NCBI GenBank assembly: GCA_964415865.1
Contig: CAYQBY010000003.1
Coordinates: forward strand, 40,191-104,190
Reading direction: 5' to 3'
From: Thiopontia sp964415865
Lineage (GTDB): Bacteria; Pseudomonadota; Gammaproteobacteria; GCF-002020875
Length of the DNA: 64,000 nucleotides
Each line of letters begins with the position of its first letter. The stretch's first letter is position 1. This document shows, one piece after another, positions 32,168 through 41,810 of this stretch. The notes beneath the pieces were generated by a model. The model made no database searches and was not told where the DNA came from. It saw only the letters and a program-made list of their open reading frames with translations. A program made the position numbers and the translations under genes.

Positions 32168-32282
32168 CGAAAGTATTGGCAGTTTTCTACAGGGGGCCGT
32201 TTGCGGACATGGATGTCCGCAATCGAGCGTCACATGGATGTGCTTGAGCGCACCTCATGGAGAGAACTTCCAATACTTTTCG
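32168..32282. repeat. ATGGAT-loop hairpin repeat, copy A (folD/cysS junction)
   Basis: An imperfect outer stem of about 21 bp (CGAAAGTATTGGCAGTTTTCT, 32168-32188, with 32261-32282) encloses two smaller hairpins. The first is TTGCGGAC-ATGGAT-GTCCGCAA (32201-32222). The second is CAC-ATGGAT-GTG (32231-32242) within CGAGCGT...TTGAGCG. It lies between convergent folD and cysS. Related in layout to copies at 43937-44008 and 48426-48536. Confidence 0.8.
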
Positions 32283-32299
32283 GAACCACTGATATCGAA

Positions 32300-33691
32300 T
32301 TATCCCCGACGCCAGGTAGTACCCTCAGCACCATCCTCCAGCACAATCCCTTGCTCAACAAAGAGATCACGAATACGGTCTGACTCTGCCCAGTCCTTGT
32401 TGGCACGTGCGGTTGCACGAGCCTCAATTAACTGTTCAATCTCCTCATCACTGAGCCCGCCATCCGAGGAACCACCCCCCTGCAGAAACTGCTCTGGATC
32501 CTGCTGCAACAGCCCAAGAATATCCGACAGTCGTCTCAACAGAGCCGCATGAGAGGCTGCCGCTTCCGGTTGATCACTCGCCAGACGGTTTATCTCACGC
32601 ACCAGATCAAACAGCACAGACAGAGCCTCTGGGGTATTGAAGTCATCATCCATGGCCGCATTGAAGCGCTGTTCCCACTCACTGCTCTCAATTGCCTCTG
32701 CCCCAACTGTCTCGATTCCGCGCAGTGCGGTGTAGAAACGGGTTAGTGCCGCCTGAGCATTCTGTAGGTTCTCTTCGGTGTAGTTGAGTGGACTACGGTA
32801 GTGGCTGGTGAGCAGGAAGTAGCGAACCACCTCAGCCGGATACTTCTGCAACACCTCACGGATGGTAAAGAAGTTCCCCAGTGATTTTGACATCTTCTCG
32901 TCATCAACCCGCACAAATCCGGCATGCATCCAGTAGTTGACAAAGCTCTCGCAGGTCGCCCCCTCTGCCTGGGCAATCTCATTCTCATGGTGCGGGAAAA
33001 TCAGATCCATTCCCCCGCCATGAATATCAAAGTGGTTGCCAAGACACTGAGTCGACATGGCTGAACACTCTATATGCCAGCCCGGACGCCCCTTGCCCCA
33101 TGGAGAGTCCCAACTTGGCTCATTCGGTTTGGCTGATTTCCAGAGCGCAAAGTCCACCGGATCTCTCTTGAGATCTCCTATCTCCACACGCGCGCCAGCC
33201 TGCAGATCCTCCAGGTTCTTACCGGAGAGCTTGCCATACTCCTCAATCTCCGAGACCTCGCAATAGACATCACCATTCTCCACCACGTACGCCTTAGCGT
33301 TGACAATCAACTTCTCAATCATGGCGATAATCTCATCCATCGAATGAGTTGCACGTGGCTCCTGAGTTGGTGGCTCAATTCCCAGTGCTGCAGCATCCTC
33401 ATGCAGAGCAACCACAAAACGGTCTACCAGGTCATTGAAGTCCTCGCCATTCTCATTGGCCCGATTGATAATCTTGTCATCAATATCGGTGATATTACGC
33501 ACGTAGTTAACATCATAGCCCCGGGAACGCAGGTAGCGCACCACCACATCAAAGAAGACCATGACCCGGGCATGACCGACATGACAGAAGTCATAGACTG
33601 TCATCCCGCAGACATACATATTGACCTTTCCATCATGGATTGGCTTAAAGGTCTCTTTGGAGCGGCTCTGGGTATTGTAGATCTGTAACAT
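32300..33691 (-). CDS. cysS: Cysteinyl-tRNA synthetase
   Basis: A class I synthetase of 463 residues that charges tRNA-Cys. The HIGH-like motif is CHVGHARV near 35 and the KMSKS motif is KMSKSLGN near 270. Zinc ligands are Cys28 (CGMTVYD), Cys in IECSAMS and the His/Glu of HHENEIAQ. Length is normal. The gene is convergent with folD. Confidence 0.97.
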   Translation of the reverse strand: MLQIYNTQSRSKETFKPIHDGKVNMYVCGMTVYDFCHVGHARVMVFFDVVVRYLRSRGYDVNYVRNITDIDDKIINRANENGEDFNDLVDRFVVALHEDAAALGIEPPTQEPRATHSMDEIIAMIEKLIVNAKAYVVENGDVYCEVSEIEEYGKLSGKNLEDLQAGARVEIGDLKRDPVDFALWKSAKPNEPSWDSPWGKGRPGWHIECSAMSTQCLGNHFDIHGGGMDLIFPHHENEIAQAEGATCESFVNYWMHAGFVRVDDEKMSKSLGNFFTIREVLQKYPAEVVRYFLLTSHYRSPLNYTEENLQNAQAALTRFYTALRGIETVGAEAIESSEWEQRFNAAMDDDFNTPEALSVLFDLVREINRLASDQPEAAASHAALLRRLSDILGLLQQDPEQFLQGGGSSDGGLSDEEIEQLIEARATARANKDWAESDRIRDLFVEQGIVLEDGAEGTTWRRG

Positions 33692-33776
33692 GGCGTGGGA
33701 TTATATCGGTGTAAGTGATCAAAATCACTCATAGTGTTATTATTCGCGCCAAGTTTTCAATAGAGACAGGAATCAG

Positions 33777-34403
33777 ATGAAGAAAAATATAATCAAACTG
33801 GGAGCAGTAGCTGCTGTTGTTGGTGCAATCCTTTTTACCGTAGTACCTACAGCCCCTGCAGTTGCAAATGAGAAAAATCCTGAAATTGCAGCTAACGCCC
33901 CTGTTGTCGAGATCAAGACAAACCATGGAGTCATCAAGGTAGAGCTGGATGCAGAACGCGCGCCTTTTACCGTGACCAACTTCTTGCACTACGTGAAGAA
34001 GGGACACTACAACAACACCATATTTCACCGTGTCATCCCCAGTTTCATGATCCAGGGCGGCGGTTTTACGACTGACTACAAGAAGAAGCCAACCGATGAC
34101 ATGATCCCAAATGAGGCAGACAATGGTCTTAAGAATCTGCCTGGTACCATAGCCATGGCACGCACCAGTGACCCCCACTCAGCAACTGCACAGTTCTTTA
34201 TCAATACCGCCAACAACCGTTTTCTGAACCACACCAGAAAATCTCAACGTGGTTGGGGCTATACAGTATTTGGCAGAGTGGCAGATGGAATAGATGCGGT
34301 ACGCAAGATTGAGCAGGTTGAGACCGGTTCCGGCGGCCCTTTCCAGACTGATGCGCCACAACAGATGGTTGTTATCGAGTCCATTCAGATAATATCCAAA
34401 TAA
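33777..34403 (+). CDS. ppiA: Periplasmic peptidyl-prolyl cis-trans isomerase (cyclophilin)
   Basis: The 208-residue protein has a signal peptide (cleaved near AVA-NEK at about 30) and a cyclophilin domain with FHRVIPSFMIQGG, MARTSDPHSATAQFFIN and GRVADGID. It helps proline isomerisation during envelope protein folding. A cytoplasmic paralogue follows 57 bp downstream. Confidence 0.93.
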   Translation: MKKNIIKLGAVAAVVGAILFTVVPTAPAVANEKNPEIAANAPVVEIKTNHGVIKVELDAERAPFTVTNFLHYVKKGHYNNTIFHRVIPSFMIQGGGFTTDYKKKPTDDMIPNEADNGLKNLPGTIAMARTSDPHSATAQFFINTANNRFLNHTRKSQRGWGYTVFGRVADGIDAVRKIEQVETGSGGPFQTDAPQQMVVIESIQIISK

Positions 34404-34460
34404 TTTTTTTACGAATAAAATCCGCGCAAACAAGGTTTGCATAAAACAGAGGAAAATCAA

Positions 34461-34952
34461 ATGAACGTCAACATGAAAACCTCCCTCGGGGAGATCACCA
34501 TAGAGCTGGACGGCGACAAGGCCCCCAAGACTGTAGACAACTTTCTCGGCTACTGTCGTGACGGCTTCTATGATGGCACAATTTTTCACCGTGTAATTCC
34601 GGGCTTTATGGTTCAGGGTGGCGGCATGGAACCGGGCCTAACTGAGAAAACAACCAAAGAGCCCGTTGAGAATGAGGCCGCGAACGGACTTGCCAATGAT
34701 GTCGGCACCCTTGCCATGGCTCGCACCATGGACCCCCACTCTGCAACCGCACAGTTCTTCATCAACACCAACAGCAACAGCTTCCTCAACAACCCTGGTC
34801 AAGACGGCTGGGGTTACTGTGTATTCGGCAAGGTTACCGAGGGAATGGATATAGTCCGTGAGATTGAAAAGGTAGAGACTGGCAGCCATGGCTTCCATGA
34901 TGATGTCCCCAAAGAGGATGTGATCATTGAGAAGGTGACTGTAGAGGAGTAG
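34461..34952 (+). CDS. ppiB: Cytoplasmic peptidyl-prolyl cis-trans isomerase (cyclophilin)
   Basis: The start at 34461 is chosen because GAGG lies 8 bp upstream; the frame extends to 34437 without a ribosome site. The 163-residue cyclophilin has FHRVIPGFMVQGGG and MARTMDPHSATAQFFIN and no signal peptide. Its TAG stop overlaps by one base the GTG start of lpxH, coupling the two. Confidence 0.94.
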   Translation: MNVNMKTSLGEITIELDGDKAPKTVDNFLGYCRDGFYDGTIFHRVIPGFMVQGGGMEPGLTEKTTKEPVENEAANGLANDVGTLAMARTMDPHSATAQFFINTNSNSFLNNPGQDGWGYCVFGKVTEGMDIVREIEKVETGSHGFHDDVPKEDVIIEKVTVEE

Positions 34953-35668
34953 TGTCCACCTGCTTTATTGCCGACCTCCACCTCTCTGCTGAACAGCCGG
35001 AGACGGTGGAGCGTTTTCTTCGCTTCCTCACTGAGGAGGCCAATCAACACCGCTCTATATATATTCTGGGTGACCTCTTTGAGATCTGGCTGGGTGACAC
35101 TCTTCCGCCCCAGAACTCCAAACCCATTCTGCAGGCCCTGCGCACTCTTACCACCCAGGGAACAACTGTTTTGGTACAGCATGGGAATCGGGATTTCCTG
35201 CTGGGCAGAGAGTTTGAGCAAAAGAGCGGCTGCAGGCTAATTTCAGACCCGTACCAGATTGATCTTGATGGCCTGCACATACTGTTAATGCATGGTGACC
35301 AGCTCTGCATCGACGACACAAGATACCAAAACTACCGGAAATTCATCCGCAACCCTTTGGTGCAGTGGGTCCTTACCCATCTCCCAACCTCCATACGCAT
35401 AAAGATAGGAGAGAAGTTACGCAGCCGCAGCAATTACGATAAGGCCAACAAGCGGAGCGAGATCATGGATGTAACTCAGTCTGAGGTAGAGAAGGTAATG
35501 CATGACAATCAAGTGCAATATCTCATCCATGGCCACACCCACAGACCCGCCATCCACCACCTTACGGTTGATGGAGGGCGTGTACAACGAATTGTCTTGG
35601 GGGACTGGGAGTCAGATAATAATGTTGTCTGCTACCAGGATGGTGCCTTTATCCAAAAAAGCTTTTAA
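34952..35668 (+). CDS. lpxH: UDP-2,3-diacylglucosamine diphosphatase
   Basis: The 238-residue calcineurin-like phosphoesterase makes lipid X in lipid A synthesis at the inner membrane. Metal-binding motifs are DLHL (8), GDLFEIW (40), GNRDF (78), MHGDQ and HGHTHRP (about 196). Start is GTG, overlapping ppiB. Length is typical. Confidence 0.95.
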   Translation: MSTCFIADLHLSAEQPETVERFLRFLTEEANQHRSIYILGDLFEIWLGDTLPPQNSKPILQALRTLTTQGTTVLVQHGNRDFLLGREFEQKSGCRLISDPYQIDLDGLHILLMHGDQLCIDDTRYQNYRKFIRNPLVQWVLTHLPTSIRIKIGEKLRSRSNYDKANKRSEIMDVTQSEVEKVMHDNQVQYLIHGHTHRPAIHHLTVDGGRVQRIVLGDWESDNNVVCYQDGAFIQKSF

Positions 35669-36241
35669 TCAAGACTCATCCTCCGCAGGATCATAGCCTT
35701 CAGGCAGTCGATGGGCGATACCCTTATGACAGTCAATACAGGTCTTGCCATCGCCATGAGTCTCCTCATTATCTGGATCTCGACTCTCTATAGCCTCATC
35801 ATGACGATCGGCACTGCGCTCTTCCTGACGATCAAAGTCCATATAGTCAAAACCATGACAGTTTCGGCACTCTCTTGAGTCAGTCTCTTGCATGGTACTC
35901 CATACATTCTGGGCCAGCTCCATACGTTTCTCCTCAAACTTTTCCGGGGTATCTATGGTCCCCATCATTTTATGGTAGAGCTCGTTGGATGCCTTAATCT
36001 TGCGTACCACCTTATGAATCCACTCTTTTGGCACATGGCAGTCCGGACAGGTAGCACGAACACCAGTACGGTTTGAGTAGTGGATAGTATCCTGATACTC
36101 CTGATACACATTCTCCTCCATCTCATGACAGGAGATACAGAAAGCCTCAGTGTTGGTTGCCTCCATAGCGGTATTAAAACCACCCCAGAAGATTACACCC
36201 AGCACACCCCCAGTCAGTAATAATTTTGAAGACTTGTTCAT
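35669..36241 (-). CDS. napC: NapC-type tetrahaem quinol dehydrogenase
   Basis: The start at 36241 (MNKSSKLL) follows AAGGA; the frame extends further upstream without support. The 190-residue protein has an N-terminal anchor (about 5-22) and four haem motifs: CISCH (35), CPDCH, CRNCH and CIDCH. NapC oxidises quinol and reduces NapAB. Its first about 180 residues are very similar to the NirT part of the fusion protein at 2371-4062. It is the last gene of the damaged nap cluster, 102 bp after napB. Confidence 0.9.
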   Translation of the reverse strand: MNKSSKLLLTGGVLGVIFWGGFNTAMEATNTEAFCISCHEMEENVYQEYQDTIHYSNRTGVRATCPDCHVPKEWIHKVVRKIKASNELYHKMMGTIDTPEKFEEKRMELAQNVWSTMQETDSRECRNCHGFDYMDFDRQEERSADRHDEAIESRDPDNEETHGDGKTCIDCHKGIAHRLPEGYDPAEDES

Positions 36242-36343
36242 AGACTGATATTCCTTAATTTTTATTGGTAATTTGTTTGCTGAAAAAAACCGGTGAACCA
36301 AGATGATATCTATCTCGGTCCACCGGCTGTTACCTGCTACACC

Positions 36344-36781
36344 TTAGTCAGAGCGATTAACGGTCTCAAAAGTGTTGGCAACCAGTGGATCAAGTCCTTT
36401 CTGTGTTGCATGACACTGGCTACAGAACCAGCGTCTACTAGACACCTTCTCGAGTGCTTTATCCTCACGAGTCAAGAAGTGACTGTCACCAACTTTTGGA
36501 GATTTCTCTTTTACGTAGGTTGCAGCACTATGGCATTTCAAACAGCCATTATTCTTGATACTGATCCGATATTTATCCACATCATGAGGGATCATTGGAG
36601 GTTGTTCTGCCCAGGTTCGGGCAATACCACCAGAAACCTTCTCTATCTTTGCCTTCTTGGTCTTCTCTGCACCTGCATCCAGCGCATTTCCGCCGCGAAG
36701 TGAACTTACATCAGCACCAGCCACACCCACCACAAAACAGGAGAGTGCAACGCCAGCAATTAGTTGAATTGATTTTTTCAT
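36344..36781 (-). CDS. napB: Dihaem cytochrome c subunit of periplasmic nitrate reductase
   Basis: Start at 36781 (MKKSIQ) gives a normal signal peptide and follows GGGAGAGG; the longer frame overlaps the upstream gene. The 145-residue protein has CLKCH (80-84) and CSQCH (120-124) and the NapB pattern RISIKNNGCLKCHS and PMIPHDVDKY. It would transfer electrons from NapC to NapA. Since napA is truncated here, its present partner is unclear. Confidence 0.92.
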   Translation of the reverse strand: MKKSIQLIAGVALSCFVVGVAGADVSSLRGGNALDAGAEKTKKAKIEKVSGGIARTWAEQPPMIPHDVDKYRISIKNNGCLKCHSAATYVKEKSPKVGDSHFLTREDKALEKVSSRRWFCSQCHATQKGLDPLVANTFETVNRSD

Positions 36782-36794
36782 TGTCCTCTCCCTG

Positions 36795-37847
36795 TTATGC
36801 CTTGACCACTTTAACTGCGCACTTCTTGTAATCCGTCTCTTTCGAGAGTGGATCAGTGGCATCCAGTGTTACCTTATTGATCAGTCGTCCAGCATCAAAC
36901 CATGGAACAAAGATCAACCCCTTAGGAGGTCTGTTACGGCCACGGGTCTCTACCCTGGCCATAATCTCTCCTCGGCGACTAACCACCTTGGCATATTTGC
37001 CTCGACGCAGCTTGCGCTTCTTCGCATCTTTTGGATGCATATATATTACTGCATCAGGCATAGCCTTGTAGAGTTCAGGTACACGACGAGTCATGGAACC
37101 AGAGTGCCAGTGTTCAAGAACACGCCCTGTAGACAACCATAGATCGTACTCTTTATCAGGACTCTCAGCAGGTGGTTCATAAGGTGCAGTAATAATGTTG
37201 GCCTTGCCATCAGGCTTACCATAGAACTTGACGCCAGCCCCCTTGGGCACATGCGCATCATAACCCTCACGATATCTCCAGAGAGTCTCCTTGCCATCAA
37301 TTACAGGCCAGCGAATACCACGAGCTGCATGGTAGGCCTCATATGGTGCCATCTCATGCCCCTTCTTAGGACCTTCATACTGGAAGCGGCGATACTCTTC
37401 GAATAGCCCCTTCTGTACGTAGTAGCCAAAGTGATCCATCTCATCATTACTGTAGAGATTGCCCTCAGGGTCCTTCACTTCCTGGGCAGGGAACTGATCC
37501 ACCTGACCATTTGCATAGAGCACATCATAAAGGGTCTTACCCTTGTACTCAGGTGCAGCTGCCAGAAGCTCTGCGTCCCATACATCATCTGTCCTTGTAA
37601 GTGCAGACATAAATAGAATTGGTATGGTGTTACCAGATTTACGGATGCGACTGGCAATGTCCAGTCCACTACCATCTGGCAACATCACATCAAGTAGAAT
37701 CAGTGCAGGACTTTCATTGAATATGATCTTCTCTACATCTGCACCATGTTCGGTCGCAATTACCCTGAACTCATTCTCTTCAAGCAGTACCGTTACCGCT
37801 CCTGCCAGACCACAATCATCCTCAACAATAAGTATTTTTTTATCCAT
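36795..37847 (-). pseudogene. napA: Chimera: response-regulator receiver fused to the NapA C-terminal third
   Basis: A continuous 350-residue frame starts at 37847, with GGGAGG 6 bp upstream of this second ATG. Residues 1-about 87 are a receiver domain with Asp10-Asp11, phospho-acceptor Asp53 (LLDVMLPDGSG) and the Ser of FMSAL, cut off before the conserved Lys. From about residue 90 (ELLAAAPEYKGKTLYDVLYANGQVD) the sequence is the end of periplasmic nitrate reductase NapA, through KETLWRYREGY and the molybdopterin-dinucleotide domain SAGRVLEHWHSGSMT-like STGRVLEHWHSGSMT to the stop. The [4Fe-4S] motif and the catalytic Mo-ligand Cys are absent, so it cannot reduce nitrate. It sits exactly where napA should precede napB and napC. 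It may be a true in-frame deletion or an assembly join. Confidence 0.85.
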
Positions 37848-38215
37848 CCCCATCCTCCCTCAAGCACATCCTGCGCTTCGATGATCTCCTCCCGTAAGGG
37901 TAGTTCACTGCAACCGTATGTAAAGATTTAATTGAATATTGATATATTTCAGGCAAGTTCTGAAATAGTTTCGGATTTATCTCAAAAAATCTGAGAACAA
38001 TAGTAATTATTGTTTATTACCAGACTGTTACCACAACCAATAAAAACCGCTACAGACTATTTAGGATAGAGACTACCTGTTGAGAAATTTCTTAACTACA
38101 GTGATATCCCCAAGATAATAATGGGATGAATAGCAAGAAGTGCAAATATAGAAAATATCAGGAGTGATTTTACCGCCCATCTGTTACCAGATGATGACCA
38201 CTAATACTCTAGTTG
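37848..38215. other. Gene-free region with several palindromes upstream of the nap remnant
   Basis: No supported gene in 368 bp. It contains four short inverted repeats: TCTGAAATAGTTTCGGA (37959-37975), TCTCA...TGAGA (near 37979-37995), AACAATA-N5-TATTGTT (37996-38014) and GTTGAGAAATTTCTTAAC (38079-38096, one mismatch). A weak FNR-like TTGATATATTTCAG lies at 37939-37952. The sequence is AT-rich and looks regulatory. Confidence 0.5.
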
Positions 38216-39052
38216 CTACGTTATGGTTGCCCGGTTATCAAGATCCAGCTGCTGTAGAAATCCAATCTCTGAATCACTGAACCCGGCCTCAACCCTTCCT
38301 GGTAGATAGAATGGTCCACGTATGGCATGGACCATATGTTCACGCACCAGACTCTCAAATGTTTCCTCAGATTTCAGACCACGTTCACTGCAGAGATGGT
38401 GGAACCATCTGGTCCCCGCCTTCACATGACCAACCTCATCACGAAGAATAATCTTCAATGTCTCAACACTTTGCTGATCACCAATTGATGCAAGTTTCTC
38501 CATGATCCCGGGGTTAACATCCAGACCACGAGCCTCAAGAATTCTTGGTACTAATGCCATTCTCAACAGTGGATCAGAGGCAGTCTTCTCTGCAGTCTCC
38601 CAGAGACCATTGTGGGCAGGGAAATCACCATATTCATATCCCAACTGGTTGAGTCTCTCTCTGACCAACTGAAAGTGATAGCGCTCCTCATCAGCAATCC
38701 GCAACCAGTCATCATAGTAGGCTGTTGGCATTTCACGAAAACGGTAGACTGCATCAAGTGCAAGATTAATCGCATTGAACTCAATATGGGCAATAGCATG
38801 AAGCATGGATGCATGCCCTTCCGGAGTTCCAAGCCTTCTCCGTTTGAGTTTTCTGGGCGGCACCAGTTCCGGTTTTTGTGGATGACCTGCCTGCCTGATT
38901 GGGTCAGGTTGGTTCAGGGAGTCACAAGCGAGGCTGCTACTCTTCCATAGCTTGTAAAGCCGTTCTGTCGATTCCAGCTTCTCCTCCAGATCAGACAGCT
39001 GAAGGGTTACCCCCGTCTCATCAAATAGATTTAGGGTATCACTCGAGGCCAC
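38216..39052 (-). CDS. DUF455 family ferritin-like protein
   Basis: The 278-residue protein belongs to the DUF455 family of ferritin-like di-iron proteins. Visible metal-ligand motifs are HAIAHIEFNAI, ADEERYHFQ, ILEARGLD and RDEVGHV, spaced as in a four-helix bundle. Its function is not established. It overlaps metZ by 14 bp on the same strand and is thus probably cotranslated with it. Confidence 0.88.
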   Translation of the reverse strand: MASSDTLNLFDETGVTLQLSDLEEKLESTERLYKLWKSSSLACDSLNQPDPIRQAGHPQKPELVPPRKLKRRRLGTPEGHASMLHAIAHIEFNAINLALDAVYRFREMPTAYYDDWLRIADEERYHFQLVRERLNQLGYEYGDFPAHNGLWETAEKTASDPLLRMALVPRILEARGLDVNPGIMEKLASIGDQQSVETLKIILRDEVGHVKAGTRWFHHLCSERGLKSEETFESLVREHMVHAIRGPFYLPGRVEAGFSDSEIGFLQQLDLDNRATIT

Positions 39053-40217
39053 GGCTGAGATCCATCTTCAGATCCTCGATCTCCTCCAGACCTACTGCCA
39101 CACGTATCAAGCCATCACTTATACCTGCCTGCTCCTTCTCCTCTGGAGTAAGGCGACCATGGGTAGTTGTTGCAGGGTGAGTTATGGTTGTTTTTGTATC
39201 ACCAAGATTTGCAGTGATAGAGACCATCTCGGTGGCATTAATCATCCTCCAGGCAGCCTCTTTTCCGCCACTCAGCTCAAACGAGAGAATTCCACCTGCA
39301 CCACTCTGTTGAGCAGACGCAAGATCATGTTGCGGATGACTCTGGAGCCCAGGATAGTGAACCGATGAGACCGCTGTTTGCTGCTCCAACCACTCTGCAA
39401 GCAGAGTTGCATTCTTGGTATGGGCATCCATTCTTATCTTCAATGTCTCCAGCCCCTTGAGGAAAATCCACGCATTGAATGGACTCATTGAGGGGCCTGC
39501 CGTACGCAAAAAGCTGTATACATCAGTTCCCACTACCTCTTCGGAACCAACTATGGCACCACCCATTGCGCGCCCCTGTCCATCAAGATATTTTGTTGCT
39601 GAGTGGATCACAATATCTGCCCCCAACGCCAGTGGCTGCTGCAGTGCCGGCGTACAGAAGACATTGTCTACTGCCAAGAACGCATCATTGCGGTGCGCCA
39701 GTACTGCCAGTGCAGATATGTCCCCAACCTGGGTCAATGGGTTTGCCGGGGTCTCAAGAAAGAGGAGGCGGGTATTGGGACGCATTGCCTGTTCCCACTC
39801 TGACAGATCGGTTAGAGAGACAAACGTTACCTCTACTCCAAACTTGGCCATAAACTGGTTAAAGAGAACAACTGTGGTTCCAAAAACACTGCGAGATACC
39901 ACTACATGATCGCCACCCTTCAAGAGCCCCATACAGGTTGAGAGAATTGCCGACATACCGGATGCGGTTGCCACACAACGCTCCCCCCCTTCCAGGGCAG
40001 CTAGGCGCTGCTCAAATGTTCTTACCGTTGGGTTGGTGAAACGAGAGTAGATATTCCCTGACTCACCCCCAGAAAACCTGGCTGCTGCCTGTTCGGCAGA
40101 GTCAAAGACATAGCTGGAGGTGGGAAAGATTGCCTCACCATGTTCACCCTCATTGGTTCGCTGGTGACCAGCTCGAATGGCTTTGGTTGAGAAACCGTAC
40201 TCATCTGGATCAATCAT
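39039..40217 (-). CDS. metZ: O-succinylhomoserine sulfhydrylase
   Basis: The 392-residue PLP enzyme of the Cys/Met metabolism family makes homocysteine from O-succinylhomoserine and sulfide. The PLP-Lys lies in SATKYLDGQGR, with ATASGMSAI, ETPANP and TTITHPATTTHG as family motifs. Cystathionine gamma-synthase is a close relative; the GRA(M)GG after the Lys and overall pattern favour MetZ. Confidence 0.9.
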   Translation of the reverse strand: MIDPDEYGFSTKAIRAGHQRTNEGEHGEAIFPTSSYVFDSAEQAAARFSGGESGNIYSRFTNPTVRTFEQRLAALEGGERCVATASGMSAILSTCMGLLKGGDHVVVSRSVFGTTVVLFNQFMAKFGVEVTFVSLTDLSEWEQAMRPNTRLLFLETPANPLTQVGDISALAVLAHRNDAFLAVDNVFCTPALQQPLALGADIVIHSATKYLDGQGRAMGGAIVGSEEVVGTDVYSFLRTAGPSMSPFNAWIFLKGLETLKIRMDAHTKNATLLAEWLEQQTAVSSVHYPGLQSHPQHDLASAQQSGAGGILSFELSGGKEAAWRMINATEMVSITANLGDTKTTITHPATTTHGRLTPEEKEQAGISDGLIRVAVGLEEIEDLKMDLSRGLE

Positions 40218-40254
40218 AACTGCCCCCTCTCCACATCAAATGCAATCAAATGGT

Positions 40255-41769
40255 TTATATGGAATTATGCACACCAAGAACCTCATCATCCTGCTCGTTA
40301 CGCTTCTCTTTTTCAGAGTCACAGCGCTCCGCCTCAAGATTCTCAAGATAGTTGTCATCAATCCCGCCCGTTACGTAGTTGGCATCAAATACCGAGGTAT
40401 CAAACTGCTTGATCTGTGGGTTTCCCTCTTGCACGGAATCTATCAGATCCTGAAGATCCTGATAGATCAGGCGATCAGCACCAATCAACTCAGCCACCTC
40501 ATCCTCTGTACGGTCATGCGCAATCAGCTCGGATGCAACCGGCATGTCAATCCCATAGACATTCGGATAACGCACTGGCGGTGCTGCTGATGCAAAATAT
40601 ACCTTTCTTGCCCCGGCAGAACGGGCCATCTCAATAATCTGTGCAGAGGTGGTTCCGCGCACAATAGAATCATCAACCAGCAGTACATTTTTTCCCTTGA
40701 ACTCCAACCCAAGAGGGTTGAGTTTTTGTCTGACCGATTTCTTGCGCTGCTGCTGACCCGGCATGATAAATGTACGGCCAATGTAGCGATTTTTAATAAA
40801 CCCCTCTCGATAAACAATATTCAGGACATAGGCGAGTTCCGAGGCTGCGGTTCTACTGGTGTCTGGAATTGGGATAACCACATCAATATCATGCTCTGGC
40901 CACTCCCTGAGAATCTTGGTTGCCAGCTTCTCCCCCATCCGGAGGCGAGCCTTGTGGACATGAACCTTGTCTATAATAGTATCTGGCCGGGCAAAATATA
41001 CATGCTCAAAGATACAGGGGGAGAGTACCGGATTCTCCGCACACTGTTTTGCAAACAACTCGCCACTGTTATCAATATATACTGCCTCACCCGGGTCCAG
41101 CTCACGCACTAGCTTGTAACCCAGCGTATCAATCGCCACACTCTCCGAGGCAACCATATGCTCCTTGCGGCCATCATCAAGGGTACGTTCACCTATGCAG
41201 AGGGGGCGAATACCAAATGGATCACGAAAGGCAACGATTCCATATCCGGTGATGAGGGTTACTGCTGCATATCCCCCTTGGCAGCGGCTATGCACCCCGG
41301 AAACCGCATTGAACATATCATCCAGATCAAGATGCATCTTTCCAAGATGTTGCAGTTCATGGGCAAAAACGTTCAGTAGAATCTCGGAATCAGACTCGGT
41401 ATTGATGTGACGAAGATCCTCCAGATAGAGGTCCTGCTTGATCTTGGCTGCATTGGTGAGGTTGCCGTTATGCGCCAGGGCAATACCGTACGGAGAGTTC
41501 ACATAGAACGGCTGTGCCTCTGCAGAGGATGAACATCCTGCTGTTGGGTAACGAACATGGCCAATTCCCATGTTCCCCTGCAGTCGCAACATGTGACGAG
41601 TATGAAAAACATCCTTGGCAAGGCCGTTGGCCTTTCTTAAAAATATTTTGCCTTCATCACAGGTCATGATACCTGCCGCATCCTGACCGCGATGTTGCAG
41701 TACAGTTAATCCATCATAAAGTTGCTGGTTAACTGGTGAGTTGGAGACGATTCCGATAATTCCGCACAT
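40255..41769 (-). CDS. purF: Amidophosphoribosyltransferase
   Basis: The 504-residue first enzyme of purine synthesis transfers ammonia from glutamine to PRPP. The N-terminal nucleophile Cys2 (MCGIIGI) and the PRPP loop VLLVDDSIVRGTTS are present, with the interdomain GMGIGHVRYPTAG-like segment NMGIGHVRYPTAG. It lies 41 bp downstream of cvpA, the usual order. Confidence 0.97.
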   Translation of the reverse strand: MCGIIGIVSNSPVNQQLYDGLTVLQHRGQDAAGIMTCDEGKIFLRKANGLAKDVFHTRHMLRLQGNMGIGHVRYPTAGCSSSAEAQPFYVNSPYGIALAHNGNLTNAAKIKQDLYLEDLRHINTESDSEILLNVFAHELQHLGKMHLDLDDMFNAVSGVHSRCQGGYAAVTLITGYGIVAFRDPFGIRPLCIGERTLDDGRKEHMVASESVAIDTLGYKLVRELDPGEAVYIDNSGELFAKQCAENPVLSPCIFEHVYFARPDTIIDKVHVHKARLRMGEKLATKILREWPEHDIDVVIPIPDTSRTAASELAYVLNIVYREGFIKNRYIGRTFIMPGQQQRKKSVRQKLNPLGLEFKGKNVLLVDDSIVRGTTSAQIIEMARSAGARKVYFASAAPPVRYPNVYGIDMPVASELIAHDRTEDEVAELIGADRLIYQDLQDLIDSVQEGNPQIKQFDTSVFDANYVTGGIDDNYLENLEAERCDSEKEKRNEQDDEVLGVHNSI

Positions 41770-41810
41770 AGATAATTAGTTTAATGATGTTCGAAAAAAT
41801 AAAGTGATAA

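Noticed and set aside
38102..38191. Short minus-strand frame beginning MGGKITPD
   Set aside because: Under 30 residues, no ribosome site and no pattern typical of a real protein.
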